Shown here in pieces: positions 14,563 through 21,382 of a DNA stretch of 23,138 nt. Position 1 is the first letter of the stretch, and the number at the start of each line of letters is the position of its first letter. A program made the translations under genes and the position numbers. The notes below the pieces were generated by a model. It searched no databases and was not told where the DNA came from. It saw nothing but the letters and a program-made list of their open reading frames with translations. The stretch is from the NCBI GenBank assembly GCA_045639045.1, contig JAZUCI010000043.1, positions 1-23,138 on the forward strand, in the 5' to 3' direction. The DNA comes from SIG402 sp045639045 (GTDB lineage Bacteria; Bacillota; Clostridia; Christensenellales; Borkfalkiaceae).

Positions 14563-14714
14563 CCCGTTACGCGTGAAAAAGCGCGTTTTCTTGTAAAAAC
14601 AAGAAAATTTAAGCAATTCTACTGAAAATAGAGTTGTTTTTACGCGCGCGGGAACTAAAATAGAATTCTACTTTGCCGTTTTTTAACGGTATACCCTTTC
14701 TTTTTTCGTTTAGG
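14563..14714. other. Divergent intergenic region with several small palindromes
   Basis: No gene is seen. It holds TTTTCTTGT-AAAA-ACAAGAAAA (14586-14607), a stem CAATTCTA / TAGAGTTG (14614-14636) followed by TTTTTA, the perfect palindrome TAGAATTCTA (14661-14670) and CCGTT-TTTT-AACGG near 14675-14688. AATTCTACT occurs twice (14615 and 14664). These lie upstream of two divergent promoters and may be operators or small terminators; none is assigned to a known regulator. Confidence 0.5.
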
Positions 14715-14743
14715 TTGACTTTTTTTGGTAAAACGGGTACAAT
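14715..14743 (+). promoter_or_regulatory. Sigma-A promoter of the GT8 operon
   Basis: -35 TTGACT (14715-14720) and -10 TACAAT (14738-14743) with 17-bp spacing. The predicted start near 14750 gives a leader of about 100 nt before the glycosyltransferase ATG at 14851. Confidence 0.8.
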
Positions 14744-14850
14744 TGGCGTATGGATATAAGGGGAATTATGGGCGAAAGCGTTTCCTTCGCTTACCAACCC
14801 CGCCCCTTTTCCACCAAACGCATTGCTTATAAATTACGGAGAGCACGAAC

Positions 14851-15792
14851 ATGTCTATCATCAATTATACGCCCGGCAGTCATATTCCCATTTTCTTTTC
14901 GACTGACGATCAATATATTCCCTTTTTAGACGTAGCGATTTCCTCCCTTATGGATAACGCAAACCCCGCCTTTGATTACCGCATTATCGTTTTGCATACG
15001 GGGTTAAAAGAAGAAAATACGGCAAAAATTAAACTGCGCGAAAAAAAGGGCTTTGCCATCGATTTTATCGATATTAGTTCTGCAGTAAAGCATATTCGCG
15101 ATAGCTTAAAGCACGTATACCATTTTGCGGTTGCCGCGTACTACCGCATTTTTATCGCTTCCCTTTTTCCCGAATACGAAAAGGTGTTGTATTTGGATTG
15201 CGACTTGGTTGTTTTAGGCGATATTGCAAAACTGTTCAACACGGATTTAGGAAATTATATTTTGGGCGGCGCGCCCGAAGAATACGTGCAAAACACCGCG
15301 GAATTCCGCGTTTACGCGGAAAAAGCGTTGGGGCTTTCGCCCGACGATTATATCAATTCGGGCGTTCTTTTAATGAACTTAAAGGAATTTAGGGCGTGCG
15401 AAATTGAAAAGAAATTCGTTAGCCTTATCACCAAATACGATTTCGATTTGTTAGATCCCGACCAAGCCTACTTAAACTTTTTATGCAAGGGCAAAATTTT
15501 AATGCTTCCCAACGGGTGGAACAAAGAACCTATGCCCGTTCCCCTAGAAGGGGATAAAAACATCGTTCACTACGCACTTTACAAAAAGCCTTGGCAGTAC
15601 GACGACGTAACGGACGGCGAATATTTTTGGCAGTACGCAAAACTTTCCCCCTTCTACAAAGAAATTTGCTTGCGACGCGATGGCTTTGGGGAAGAAGAAC
15701 GCGCGCAAAAGGAAGCCATGGCGCACGAAATTTTACAGCACGCCTTAAATATCGTTGCGCTTGACGAAACTTTTTCCAAAAAACTTTGCTAA
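14851..15792 (+). CDS. Glycosyltransferase family 8 protein (313 aa)
   Basis: Retaining GT-A glycosyltransferase that should transfer glucose or galactose from a nucleotide sugar. The N-terminal IPIFFSTDDQYIPFLDVAISSLM is the usual GT8 nucleotide-binding strand. The DxD metal motif is Asp116-Cys117-Asp118 in VLYLDCDLVVLGDI, followed by YINSGVLLMNL at about 167-177, DPDQAYLNF at 202-210 and the C-terminal HYALYKKPW (240-248), equivalent to the H-x-KPW ligand of this family. It has GGAG before the ATG. It is cytosolic and probably membrane-associated. It leads an operon with two acyltransferase-like genes, pointing to a glycolipid, teichoic-type polymer or capsule side chain as product. The exact acceptor is unknown. 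Confidence 0.93.
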   Translation: MSIINYTPGSHIPIFFSTDDQYIPFLDVAISSLMDNANPAFDYRIIVLHTGLKEENTAKIKLREKKGFAIDFIDISSAVKHIRDSLKHVYHFAVAAYYRIFIASLFPEYEKVLYLDCDLVVLGDIAKLFNTDLGNYILGGAPEEYVQNTAEFRVYAEKALGLSPDDYINSGVLLMNLKEFRACEIEKKFVSLITKYDFDLLDPDQAYLNFLCKGKILMLPNGWNKEPMPVPLEGDKNIVHYALYKKPWQYDDVTDGEYFWQYAKLSPFYKEICLRRDGFGEEERAQKEAMAHEILQHALNIVALDETFSKKLC

Positions 15793-15802
15793 AGGGGTAA
15801 CT

Positions 15803-16636
15803 ATGGAACAAAGCGCGCAAAAAAAAGAACTGTTACGACGCATTGCGGATTTAGAAAGCAAGGGGCTTTGGCATACGGACGTGGAGGACGACCCCGAAAC
15901 CCTTCCCCTAATGCCCAACAAGGTGGACTACTTAAACGAAAAGTGGATAAACAAAATCAAAAATAAGCTTGCCAACAAGGCGGGCACGCACTTTTTCGAT
16001 AAACTGATCAAACAGCGTCAACTGATTATTAAGGAAGTTAGGGGCATTGAAAACTTTACCGCCGTAAAGGGGGGTAAAATCGTTACCTGCAACCATTTCA
16101 ACGTGTGCGATAACTACGCCGTGTGGGTGGCGCTTCGTAAGTTTATGGACGGCAAAATGCTATATAAAATCATCCGCGAAGGGAATTATACCAATCCCCC
16201 CAAGCCCTTTGGTTTTATTATGCGCCATTGCAATACCCTGCCCCTATCCAGCCAAATGGCAACCATGAAAAAATTCTTGCACGCCATGAAGGTGCTATTA
16301 GAACGCGGGGAAACCATTTTAATTTACCCCGAGCAAGCGATGTGGTGGAACTACCGCAAACCCCGCCCCTTGCAGGACGGCGCCTTTTCCTTGGCGTTAA
16401 AAAACAAAGCGCCCATCGTTCCCATCTTTATCACGATGGAAGATAGCGACGTAATGGACGGGGACGGCTTCCCCGTGCAAGAATACACCTTACACGTCCT
16501 GCCCGCCATTTATCCGGATGCTTCCCTTCCAAGCGGCGAAGCGAAGGAAAAAATGAAGCAAGAAAATTATAACGCTTGGGTAAAAACGTACGAAGAATTT
16601 TACGGTAAACCCCTATCTTACGGTGAAGAAGTATGA
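15803..16636 (+). CDS. PlsC-like 1-acyl-glycerol-3-phosphate acyltransferase family protein (277 aa)
   Basis: Predicted membrane-associated acyltransferase. The catalytic HX4D motif is His98 to Asp103 in TCNHFNVCDN. The later block LIYPEQAMWW (about 172-182) is the FPEG-type acyl-acceptor block with Glu178, and KAPIVPIFI (202-210) is the usual closing strand. The first 60 residues are charged and do not resemble the standard PlsC start, so this is probably a specialised member acting on a glycolipid or polymer and not core phospholipid synthesis. The frame extends upstream, but the chosen start has AAAGGGG directly before it and lies after the GT8 stop. It overlaps the next gene by four bases (ATGA). 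Confidence 0.88.
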   Translation: MEQSAQKKELLRRIADLESKGLWHTDVEDDPETLPLMPNKVDYLNEKWINKIKNKLANKAGTHFFDKLIKQRQLIIKEVRGIENFTAVKGGKIVTCNHFNVCDNYAVWVALRKFMDGKMLYKIIREGNYTNPPKPFGFIMRHCNTLPLSSQMATMKKFLHAMKVLLERGETILIYPEQAMWWNYRKPRPLQDGAFSLALKNKAPIVPIFITMEDSDVMDGDGFPVQEYTLHVLPAIYPDASLPSGEAKEKMKQENYNAWVKTYEEFYGKPLSYGEEV

Positions 16637-17208
16637 AACTGACCTTTTCCATTATCGGCATTGCCGTTGCCCTGATTTGCGCAATCAATATTGCTTGCGG
16701 GGTGGCGGCGTGGTATTACGTAATTATCGCAACCGTTTGGTGCGTTGCCCTGCAATTTGCATTAGACGGACTGTTTGCCCTTTTAATTAACAAACTGCCC
16801 GATAAGTGGTTTGGGGTAAACAACCGCCTGTTCCACGTAACCAAGGCGGAACGCAACCTATACAAGAAATTACGGGTGCGCCATTGGAAGGATAAACTGT
16901 GGGAACTGGGTGGCCTTGGCGGTTTTAGTAAAAAGACGATAGCCAGCCCCGATAGCCCCGAATACATAGAAAAATTTATTATCGAATGCCACAAGGGCGT
17001 TGCGGTACATAGAGTAGGCTATTTGGTCGGCTTTTTAGCAATGCTTACCCTGCCTAACGTGTGCGCGCTTACCATCGCCCTTCCCGTTGCGGTGGTTAAC
17101 GTGTTTATCAATTCCCTTTCCACTATGGCGCTCCGCTATAACACCCCCACCCTAAAAGCCATGTACGAAAAAAAATTACGCACCCAAAACAAAACGAAAG
17201 CTGCGTAA
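16633..17208 (+). CDS. CrtO-like membrane acyltransferase family protein (191 aa)
   Basis: Small integral membrane protein with hydrophobic segments around residues 3-28, 29-53, 125-145 and 146-165. Between them is RVRHWKDKLWELGG (81-94), then FIIECHKGVAVHRVGY (115-130) with Glu118, His120 and His126, and near the end the RYNTPTLK segment (168-175). This WKDKLP-like / ExxHxxxxH / RYNRPRL-like order resembles, from memory, the glycosyl-4,4'-diaponeurosporenoate acyltransferase (CrtO) family. Many clostridial members have nothing to do with carotenoids. Next to a GT8 enzyme and a PlsC-like enzyme it probably adds an acyl chain to a sugar. It is translationally coupled to the preceding gene and ends the operon. 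Confidence 0.7.
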   Translation: MKLTFSIIGIAVALICAINIACGVAAWYYVIIATVWCVALQFALDGLFALLINKLPDKWFGVNNRLFHVTKAERNLYKKLRVRHWKDKLWELGGLGGFSKKTIASPDSPEYIEKFIIECHKGVAVHRVGYLVGFLAMLTLPNVCALTIALPVAVVNVFINSLSTMALRYNTPTLKAMYEKKLRTQNKTKAA

Positions 17209-17241
17209 ACTTTTTAAAAGCATTAGAACCACAAAATCTAA

Positions 17242-17269
17242 AAGCCCCGCTAAGAAGCGGAGCTTTTTC
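17242..17269 (+). terminator. Intrinsic terminator of the GT8 operon
   Basis: AAGCCCCGC pairs with GCGGAGCTT (one mismatch) around TAAGAA, followed by TTTTTCG. It starts about 34 bases after the last stop codon. Confidence 0.75.
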
Positions 17270-17348
17270 GTTAGAACGCATGCACCTTTCCGCCTACAAT
17301 ATAATTTCGGCAGTTTCAAACGGGCAAATAATTATTTTTTAAAAACAC

Positions 17349-17377
17349 TTGATAAAATCCCCAGCTTGTGCTATACT
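17349..17377 (+). promoter_or_regulatory. Sigma-A promoter of the structured leader RNA
   Basis: -35 TTGATA (17349-17354) and -10 TATACT (17372-17377) with 17-bp spacing. The predicted start is at 17384, exactly the first base of the long stem described next. Confidence 0.7.
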
Positions 17378-17383
17378 GATTAT

Positions 17384-17536
17384 GCGAAACTAGTTAAATA
17401 ATCAGATTTGGGGTATTTTTTCTTTTGGGGAGTATTATACTCTTTTTCGGGCATACTGTTTTAGTTTGAATTTGATAAAATGCAGATTCCGCTAAAACAG
17501 TACGGATTTATCCCAAACTGATTTAATTAGTTTCGC
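17384..17536 (+). ncRNA. Candidate structured RNA, unknown class
   Basis: The two ends of this 153-nt stretch pair over about 28 base pairs: left arm 17384-17415 (starting GCGAAACTAGTTAAAT) and right arm 17509-17536 (ending ATTTAATTAGTTTCGC). The stem has 16 pairs, a 3-nt bulge, 3 pairs, a 1-nt bulge and 9 pairs, with two G-U wobbles. Inside are a perfect 11-bp inverted repeat TACTGTTTTAG (17454-17464) / CTAAAACAGTA (17492-17502) with a 27-nt loop, and the short palindrome GAGTATTATACTC (17430-17442). No coding frame is credible. I do not recognise a known riboswitch. Wobble pairs instead of exact complementarity favour an RNA fold over a DNA-level terminal repeat, though a miniature mobile element remains possible. 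Confidence 0.6.
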
Positions 17537-17558
17537 GACGAACGGAGTTTGCGTTTTT

Positions 17559-17593
17559 GTGTGCTGGCTTCGGTCGGCGCACTTTTTGTTTTT
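17559..17593 (+). terminator. Intrinsic terminator directly before a lipoprotein ribosome binding site
   Basis: A 10-bp stem with three G-U pairs, GTGTGCTGGC / GTCGGCGCAC, closed by a TTCG tetraloop (17569-17572), is followed by TTTTTGTTTTT. The next bases are GGAGAAAAAT and the ATG at 17604. Termination here would stop transcription immediately before the lipoprotein gene, either as an attenuator or as the end of a separate small RNA of about 210 nt. Confidence 0.75.
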
Positions 17594-17603
17594 GGAGAAA
17601 AAT

Positions 17604-18200
17604 ATGAAAAAACTTATCGCGATTGTTTTATCCCTTTTCTTTTTAAGCATTCTCTCTTCTGCATGTGATCTTAAAAAGCCAAACCCTTCAGCACCATCAA
17701 CAAAACCGACACCATCCATAATCCCCTCAATTACACCCAGTTTAGCACCATCAGCAAAACCCAACCTAACCCCGTCCACATCCATCAACACTAATGAACC
17801 CTTTAATTACGAATCTTTATTCGAATTTCCCGCAACCACAATAGATGGCCTATGCTGCATAACCGTCCAATACCTTGTTTATTTACCTTCTGAGTTTAAT
17901 TATGGAATGTTCGCTGATGTATCAATAGAAACTTTTTCATATTCTTTTATCAACAACCTTAATGGCTACATAACTGTTAACATTACCTTTAATTGCTATA
18001 TTTATGAAATCTACGAAGGAGCAGACCATTTCGCATTCAACATTGTTGCTTATGATGCCCACGATATTAGAATTAAAACAGAACCTGTTTTTGGTATAGG
18101 CTATGCGGAAGAAACTGTTAGAGTTCACGGCTCGTTAACTTTAAGCATTGAGGATGTTAAACAGGGAATTCGAATAGATTTCCAAGACTATACAACATAA
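17604..18200 (+). CDS. Putative lipoprotein of unknown function (198 aa)
   Basis: Exported, lipid-anchored protein. It has a typical type II signal: MKK, a hydrophobic stretch LIAIVLSLFFLSIL, then the lipobox LSSAC with Cys21 as the predicted lipidated residue. Residues about 22-65 form a Pro/Ser/Thr-rich linker built of repeated KP/TPS/PS units, a wall-spanning spacer. The rest (about 66-198) is a beta-rich domain without recognised motifs, with repeated aromatic-rich strands. A frame open from GTG at 17559 is rejected because it begins in the terminator stem, while the chosen ATG has a GGAG site. Base use is AT-richer than the surrounding genes. It is probably controlled by the structured leader just upstream. 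No function can be named. Confidence 0.8.
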   Translation: MKKLIAIVLSLFFLSILSSACDLKKPNPSAPSTKPTPSIIPSITPSLAPSAKPNLTPSTSINTNEPFNYESLFEFPATTIDGLCCITVQYLVYLPSEFNYGMFADVSIETFSYSFINNLNGYITVNITFNCYIYEIYEGADHFAFNIVAYDAHDIRIKTEPVFGIGYAEETVRVHGSLTLSIEDVKQGIRIDFQDYTT

Positions 18201-18248
18201 ACCAACTTACATTTCGCAAGGCGGGTTCGTTTTGCTAATAACGGTGAT

Positions 18249-19031
18249 TTAGCCGAAGCGTTTTCTTCTATACACACCGGGCGAACACCCCACTTCTCTT
18301 TTAAATTGATTGATAAAGTGGCAAGCGTTGTAGTAGCCAAGTTTTTCAGCAATTTCCGTAATACTTTCTTCGCCCGTTACAAGCATTACCTTTGCGTGAT
18401 GAATTCTTACGCCAGTTAGGTACTGTGAAAAAGTTACCCCCGTAACCTTGTGAAAAATTTTCCCAAGGTAAGTGGACGAATAGTTATATTTTAGCGCAAA
18501 AGCAGAAAGTGAAGCGGATAACGAAGGGTTTTCGTTCATAGCGTTACAAATTTCTTGAACACACGCAAAATGGTCGTTTTTTAACTTGTTCGTTTCATCC
18601 ACGGGCGGTAAGGCGGAAAATTCCGAAAAAATTGCACCCATCCACGCAACCTCTCCCCTTTCGTTTTTCGCATAATGCGCGGTAACCAACCGTTGCAATA
18701 AACCATGGAAAAATTCGGGCGCGGAAATCACCTTATGCAAAAGCGGATAGGGGCGCACGATTTCGTTATTTTCTATAAAATCAAAATGCGCACTAATGAC
18801 GTATAGCGGAAAATTCGGATCGTGCTCCGCCCTGATTTTCGCTTTCGGGGGTAATAGAAAACAGTTGCCTTGCTTTACGTCAAAGGTACTTTCACCCACA
18901 GTTATCCTGCCCACACCGCGAAAAACAGCCCAAAGCGTATAATCTTCGTGCCCTTCCACCGCCCAAGACCAATTCGGCCCACAATGATAAATGCCACAGC
19001 TATTGATTTGAAAACTGAAAACTTTGCTCAT
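18249..19031 (-). CDS. AraC family transcriptional regulator (260 aa)
   Basis: Third AraC-type regulator, with an N-terminal cupin-like sensor (residues about 15-90, containing VFRGVGRITVGESTFDVKQG and FLLPPKAKIRAEH) and two C-terminal helix-turn-helix units: LSAFALKYNYSSTYLGKIF and the second unit with EIAEKLGYYNACHFINQF, ending REVGCSPGVYRR. An upstream ATG six codons earlier overlaps the -10 box of its own promoter and cannot be in the transcript, so the start at 19031 is preferred; it has AAAAGG just upstream. The predicted transcript has a leader of only about three bases. It is divergent from the uroporphyrinogen-decarboxylase-family gene at 19174, its likely target. No clear hairpin terminator was seen after the stop. 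Confidence 0.92.
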   Translation of the reverse strand: MSKVFSFQINSCGIYHCGPNWSWAVEGHEDYTLWAVFRGVGRITVGESTFDVKQGNCFLLPPKAKIRAEHDPNFPLYVISAHFDFIENNEIVRPYPLLHKVISAPEFFHGLLQRLVTAHYAKNERGEVAWMGAIFSEFSALPPVDETNKLKNDHFACVQEICNAMNENPSLSASLSAFALKYNYSSTYLGKIFHKVTGVTFSQYLTGVRIHHAKVMLVTGEESITEIAEKLGYYNACHFINQFKREVGCSPGVYRRKRFG

Positions 19032-19040
19032 ATCCTTTTC

Positions 19041-19069
19041 ATTATACATTGCCTTTTCCCATATGTCAA
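19041..19069 (-). promoter_or_regulatory. Consensus promoter of the third AraC gene
   Basis: On the minus strand, -35 TTGACA (19069-19064) and -10 TATAAT (19046-19041) are perfect matches with 17-bp spacing. The ATG at 19031 begins nine bases after the -10, giving a nearly leaderless transcript. Confidence 0.85.
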
Positions 19070-19080
19070 CAGAAAGTTAT

Positions 19081-19110
19081 GTCGCAATTTTATAATTTTC
19101 CGTCGCAATT
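19081..19110. promoter_or_regulatory. Two direct-repeat half-sites, probable AraC operator
   Basis: GTCGCAATT occurs at 19081-19089 and again at 19102-19110, exactly 21 bp apart or two helical turns, in the same orientation. This is the arrangement used by AraC-family dimers. The sites end 5 bp before the -35 box of the divergent gene at 19174, a good position for activation. Confidence 0.7.
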
Positions 19111-19115
19111 ATGCA

Positions 19116-19144
19116 TTGTTTTTTACCTTTTCGCGTGCTATAAT
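19116..19144 (+). promoter_or_regulatory. Promoter of the first UroD-family gene
   Basis: -35 TTGTTT (19116-19121) and extended -10 TGC-TATAAT (19139-19144) with 17-bp spacing. Predicted start near 19151, leaving a leader of about 23 nt with a TTGGAG site. Confidence 0.75.
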
Positions 19145-19173
19145 GATACTAACGTTAGGTTTGGAGAAGGGCA

Positions 19174-20295
19174 ATGAAATGGTCGCGTGAAGAGTATATA
19201 GAGCTTATGACGTTCGGCAAAGTGGAAAGACAGATGTTCGTAGAACTGTTCGGCCCACTCGTTGGCCTGGAAAAGGAATGGCGCGCGCAAGGTGCAACCG
19301 AAGAACAAATTCGCATGACCGCCTTCGATTTTGATTACGTTCCTTCCTATTGGGTGGGCGCAAACACCTCTATTTTCGGTGGCGCAACCCCCAAGGTAAT
19401 TGAAGATACCCCCACGCATACCATTTCCATAGACGCGTTTGGCAGAAAAGTAAAACTTCCCAAAGGCTTTGCAACAATAGCCCTGCCCATGGATTTCCCC
19501 GTAAAAACGATGGATGATTGGCTAAAAATAAAGCACAAGTTCACGTTTTGCGAAGAACGGATTAATTGGGAACGCGTTGAAGAAGCCGCCCGCCTACAAA
19601 AACAAGGCGTGTTTATCCTTGGCATAATGGAAGGCGGCTTTGACCTTCCGCGCGAGTTAATGGGAGAAGAAAACGCGTGCATTGCCTATTATGAAGACCC
19701 CGAGCTGATGGAGGATATCATCGCCACGGTTTCGGATACGGCATTTCAAATTTACGAACGCATCAGCGATAAAGTGGTGCTTGACCAGTTGGTGGTTCAC
19801 GAAGATATGGCGGGGAAGTCCGGCCCGTTAGTCGGTCCAACGCAAATCCAAAAGTTTATCAAACCCTATTATCGCCGGATTTGGGATATGCTTTCCGCCA
19901 AGGGAACAAAACTATTCAGCCAGGATAGCGACGGAAATATGAACGCCGTTTTGGACAGCTTTCTGGATTGCGGATTAAACGTTTCTTACCCATGCGAGCC
20001 CGCCGCAGGTATGGACGTAGTTGCCCTTCGTAAAAAGTACGGCAACCGCCTTGCCTTTAAGGGGGGAATTGATAAACATGTCTTACGAAAGAGTAAGGAA
20101 GATATTAGGAAAGAGCTGGAATATAAAATGCAGCCGCTGATGCGCCAAGGCGGTATGGTTTTTGGGCTTGACCACCGTATTCCCAACGGCACGCCCTTAG
20201 AAAACTATATTTACTACGTGCAAACAGCTCGCGAAATTCTCGGTCTTCCCCCACTCCACCCTAAACGGAAAGGCTGGGAACGGCAATCCTTCTAA
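19174..20295 (+). CDS. Uroporphyrinogen decarboxylase-family protein without zinc motif (373 aa)
   Basis: TIM-barrel protein of the UroD/MtaA superfamily. Support comes from the layout and from segments such as VVHEDMAGKSGPLVGPTQIQKFIKPYY (about 207-233, read as two parts), LDCGLNVSYPCEPAAGMD, RLAFKGGIDKHVL and the C-terminal DHRIPNGTPLENYIYYVQ, all family hallmarks. Where methyltransferase members carry the HxC zinc site, this protein reads SQDSDGN (about 249-255), so zinc-dependent methyl transfer is unlikely. It is not the heme-pathway HemE, since the N-terminal RTPxWxMRQAGR-type motif is absent. It is a single-gene unit next to its own AraC regulator, typical of catabolic gut-bacterial members of unknown substrate. 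Confidence 0.85.
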   Translation: MKWSREEYIELMTFGKVERQMFVELFGPLVGLEKEWRAQGATEEQIRMTAFDFDYVPSYWVGANTSIFGGATPKVIEDTPTHTISIDAFGRKVKLPKGFATIALPMDFPVKTMDDWLKIKHKFTFCEERINWERVEEAARLQKQGVFILGIMEGGFDLPRELMGEENACIAYYEDPELMEDIIATVSDTAFQIYERISDKVVLDQLVVHEDMAGKSGPLVGPTQIQKFIKPYYRRIWDMLSAKGTKLFSQDSDGNMNAVLDSFLDCGLNVSYPCEPAAGMDVVALRKKYGNRLAFKGGIDKHVLRKSKEDIRKELEYKMQPLMRQGGMVFGLDHRIPNGTPLENYIYYVQTAREILGLPPLHPKRKGWERQSF

Positions 20296-20304
20296 AACAC
20301 AAAA

Positions 20305-20331
20305 AACACCCCGCCCATCGGGGTGTTTTTA
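20305..20331 (+). terminator. Intrinsic terminator after the first UroD-family gene
   Basis: AACACCCCG / CGGGGTGTT with CCCAT loop, followed by a T-run. It begins about ten bases after the stop codon. Confidence 0.88.
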
Positions 20332-20355
20332 ATTAGCGGTTTTACAACGAAATAA

Positions 20356-20392
20356 AAAACGGCTTGGGCGTTTGCCCAAGCCGTTTTATTTT
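20356..20392 (-). terminator. Intrinsic terminator of the rpsF-ssb-rpsR operon
   Basis: Perfect 14-bp stem AAAACGGCTTGGGC / GCCCAAGCCGTTTT with a GTTT loop. T-runs on both sides allow use in both directions, but it lies just past the rpsR stop and most likely serves that operon. Confidence 0.9.
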
Positions 20393-20395
20393 CAA

Positions 20396-20644
20396 TTATT
20401 CTCCCTTGTAAGGAAGAAGAGCCGCATTGCGCGCACGTTTGATTGCAACGGCAATCATTCTTTGGTGCTTAGCGCAGGTGCCGGTCATTCTACGGGGTAA
20501 AATTTTACCCTTTTCGGTAATGAATTTCTTTAACTTTGCTACGTCCTTGTAATCAATAGCTTCTGCTTTTTCTTGGCAGAAAGCGCAAACCTTTTTTCTG
20601 GAAGGCTTTCTGATAGGACGCTTCACGCTTTTTTCTTCACTCAT
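20396..20644 (-). CDS. rpsR: 30S ribosomal protein S18
   Basis: Binds the platform of the 30S subunit with S6. The 82-residue protein has the S18 core with KVCAFCQEK, AIDYKDVAKLKKFITEKGKI (read as VAKLKKFI), LPRRMTGTCAKHQR and AIKRARNAALLPY. Cysteines in CAFC and the CAKH motif suit the zinc-binding form. AAGGAG precedes the ATG. Third gene of the operon. Confidence 0.98.
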   Translation of the reverse strand: MSEEKSVKRPIRKPSRKKVCAFCQEKAEAIDYKDVAKLKKFITEKGKILPRRMTGTCAKHQRMIAVAIKRARNAALLPYKGE

Positions 20645-20663
20645 TTTATTATCTCCTTAAATT

Positions 20664-21083
20664 TTAGAAAGGCATATCGTCGTCATCGGGAATTGCTTCC
20701 AAAACGGGTTTAGCCTTTTGGGGGCGGGTGGGCGCGGGCGCGTCCTCCGCTGCGTATTCGTCATCCGTACGGGGAGTTACGAATTCCACGTTGTTTGCAA
20801 TAATTTCGGTAACGTAACGCTTGTTGCCGTCCTTATCGTCGTAAGAACGGTTTTGGATGTTGCCGATAATGGCAACTTTTCTACCCTTTTTCAGGTACTT
20901 ACCGCAAAAATCCGCTTGCGATCTCCACGCTACCACGTTAAAAAAGTCCGTTTCTTGGCTGCCGTCCTGATTGCGATAGGTACGGTTTACAGCAACGGCA
21001 AAACGGCATACGGATACGCCGCCGGGGGTGGTGGAAAGTTCGGGATCACGGGTTAAGTTCCCAATTAAGATCACTTGATTCAT
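20664..21083 (-). CDS. ssb: Single-stranded DNA-binding protein
   Basis: Homotetrameric OB-fold protein coating single-stranded DNA in replication and repair. It begins MNQVILIGNLTRDPEL, then FAVAVNRTYR, ETDFFNVVAWRSQADFCGKYL and KKGRKVAIIGNIQNRSYDDKDG (read as adjacent parts), all standard. The disordered tail ends DDDDMPF, the acidic tip that recruits partner proteins. At 139 residues it is slightly short because the tail is brief. Position between rpsF and rpsR is the normal Firmicutes order. Confidence 0.98.
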   Translation of the reverse strand: MNQVILIGNLTRDPELSTTPGGVSVCRFAVAVNRTYRNQDGSQETDFFNVVAWRSQADFCGKYLKKGRKVAIIGNIQNRSYDDKDGNKRYVTEIIANNVEFVTPRTDDEYAAEDAPAPTRPQKAKPVLEAIPDDDDMPF

Positions 21084-21095
21084 GGTTCGTTCTCC

Positions 21096-21377
21096 TTACG
21101 CTTTGGTGATTACGGTTCTGATAACTTCACCGGTCAAGCGTGCAACACGGTCGATTTCCGCAATTGCTTTGCCTTCCGCAGTAAAGGTCATCAACACAAA
21201 GTATCCGTTGTCTTTGAAACGGATGGGATACGCAAGTTTGCGTTCGCCCCACTTATCCGTCTTTTCTACGGTACCACCAAGGGTAGCCACAAGACCTTCG
21301 AACTTTGCGATGACTGCTTCCTTCGCTTCGTCAGACGCTGCCGCTTCTAAAACGTAAAGCATTTCATACTTGTTCAT
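21096..21377 (-). CDS. rpsF: 30S ribosomal protein S6
   Basis: Small-subunit protein that pairs with S18. Begins MNKYEMLYVLEAAASDEAKE, the usual S6 start; GTVEKTDKWGERKLAYPIRF and NGYFVLMTF are typical. An in-frame ATG 11 codons upstream is rejected because the chosen ATG has a perfect AGGAGG at correct distance. Length is 93 residues. First gene of the operon; the leader may be autoregulated by S6:S18. Confidence 0.97.
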   Translation of the reverse strand: MNKYEMLYVLEAAASDEAKEAVIAKFEGLVATLGGTVEKTDKWGERKLAYPIRFKDNGYFVLMTFTAEGKAIAEIDRVARLTGEVIRTVITKA

Positions 21378-21382
21378 AATTT

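Noticed and set aside
14750..14932. Small open frame of 59 codons from ATG at 14750 (internal ATG at 14768 with AAGGGGA)
   Set aside because: It overlaps the start of the GT8 gene in another frame, lacks recognisable features, and the first ATG sits at the predicted transcription start. A leader peptide is possible but unsupported.
17384..17536. Reading the hairpin region as a miniature inverted-repeat transposable element
   Set aside because: No target-site duplication is visible, the arms are only RNA-type complementary with wobbles and bulges, and the left end coincides with a transcription start. Kept as an alternative, not as the main call.
17492..17791. A 99-codon minus-strand frame across the structured RNA and lipoprotein start
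   Set aside because: It is antisense to the signal peptide and linker of the lipoprotein and passes through both hairpins; no start signals.
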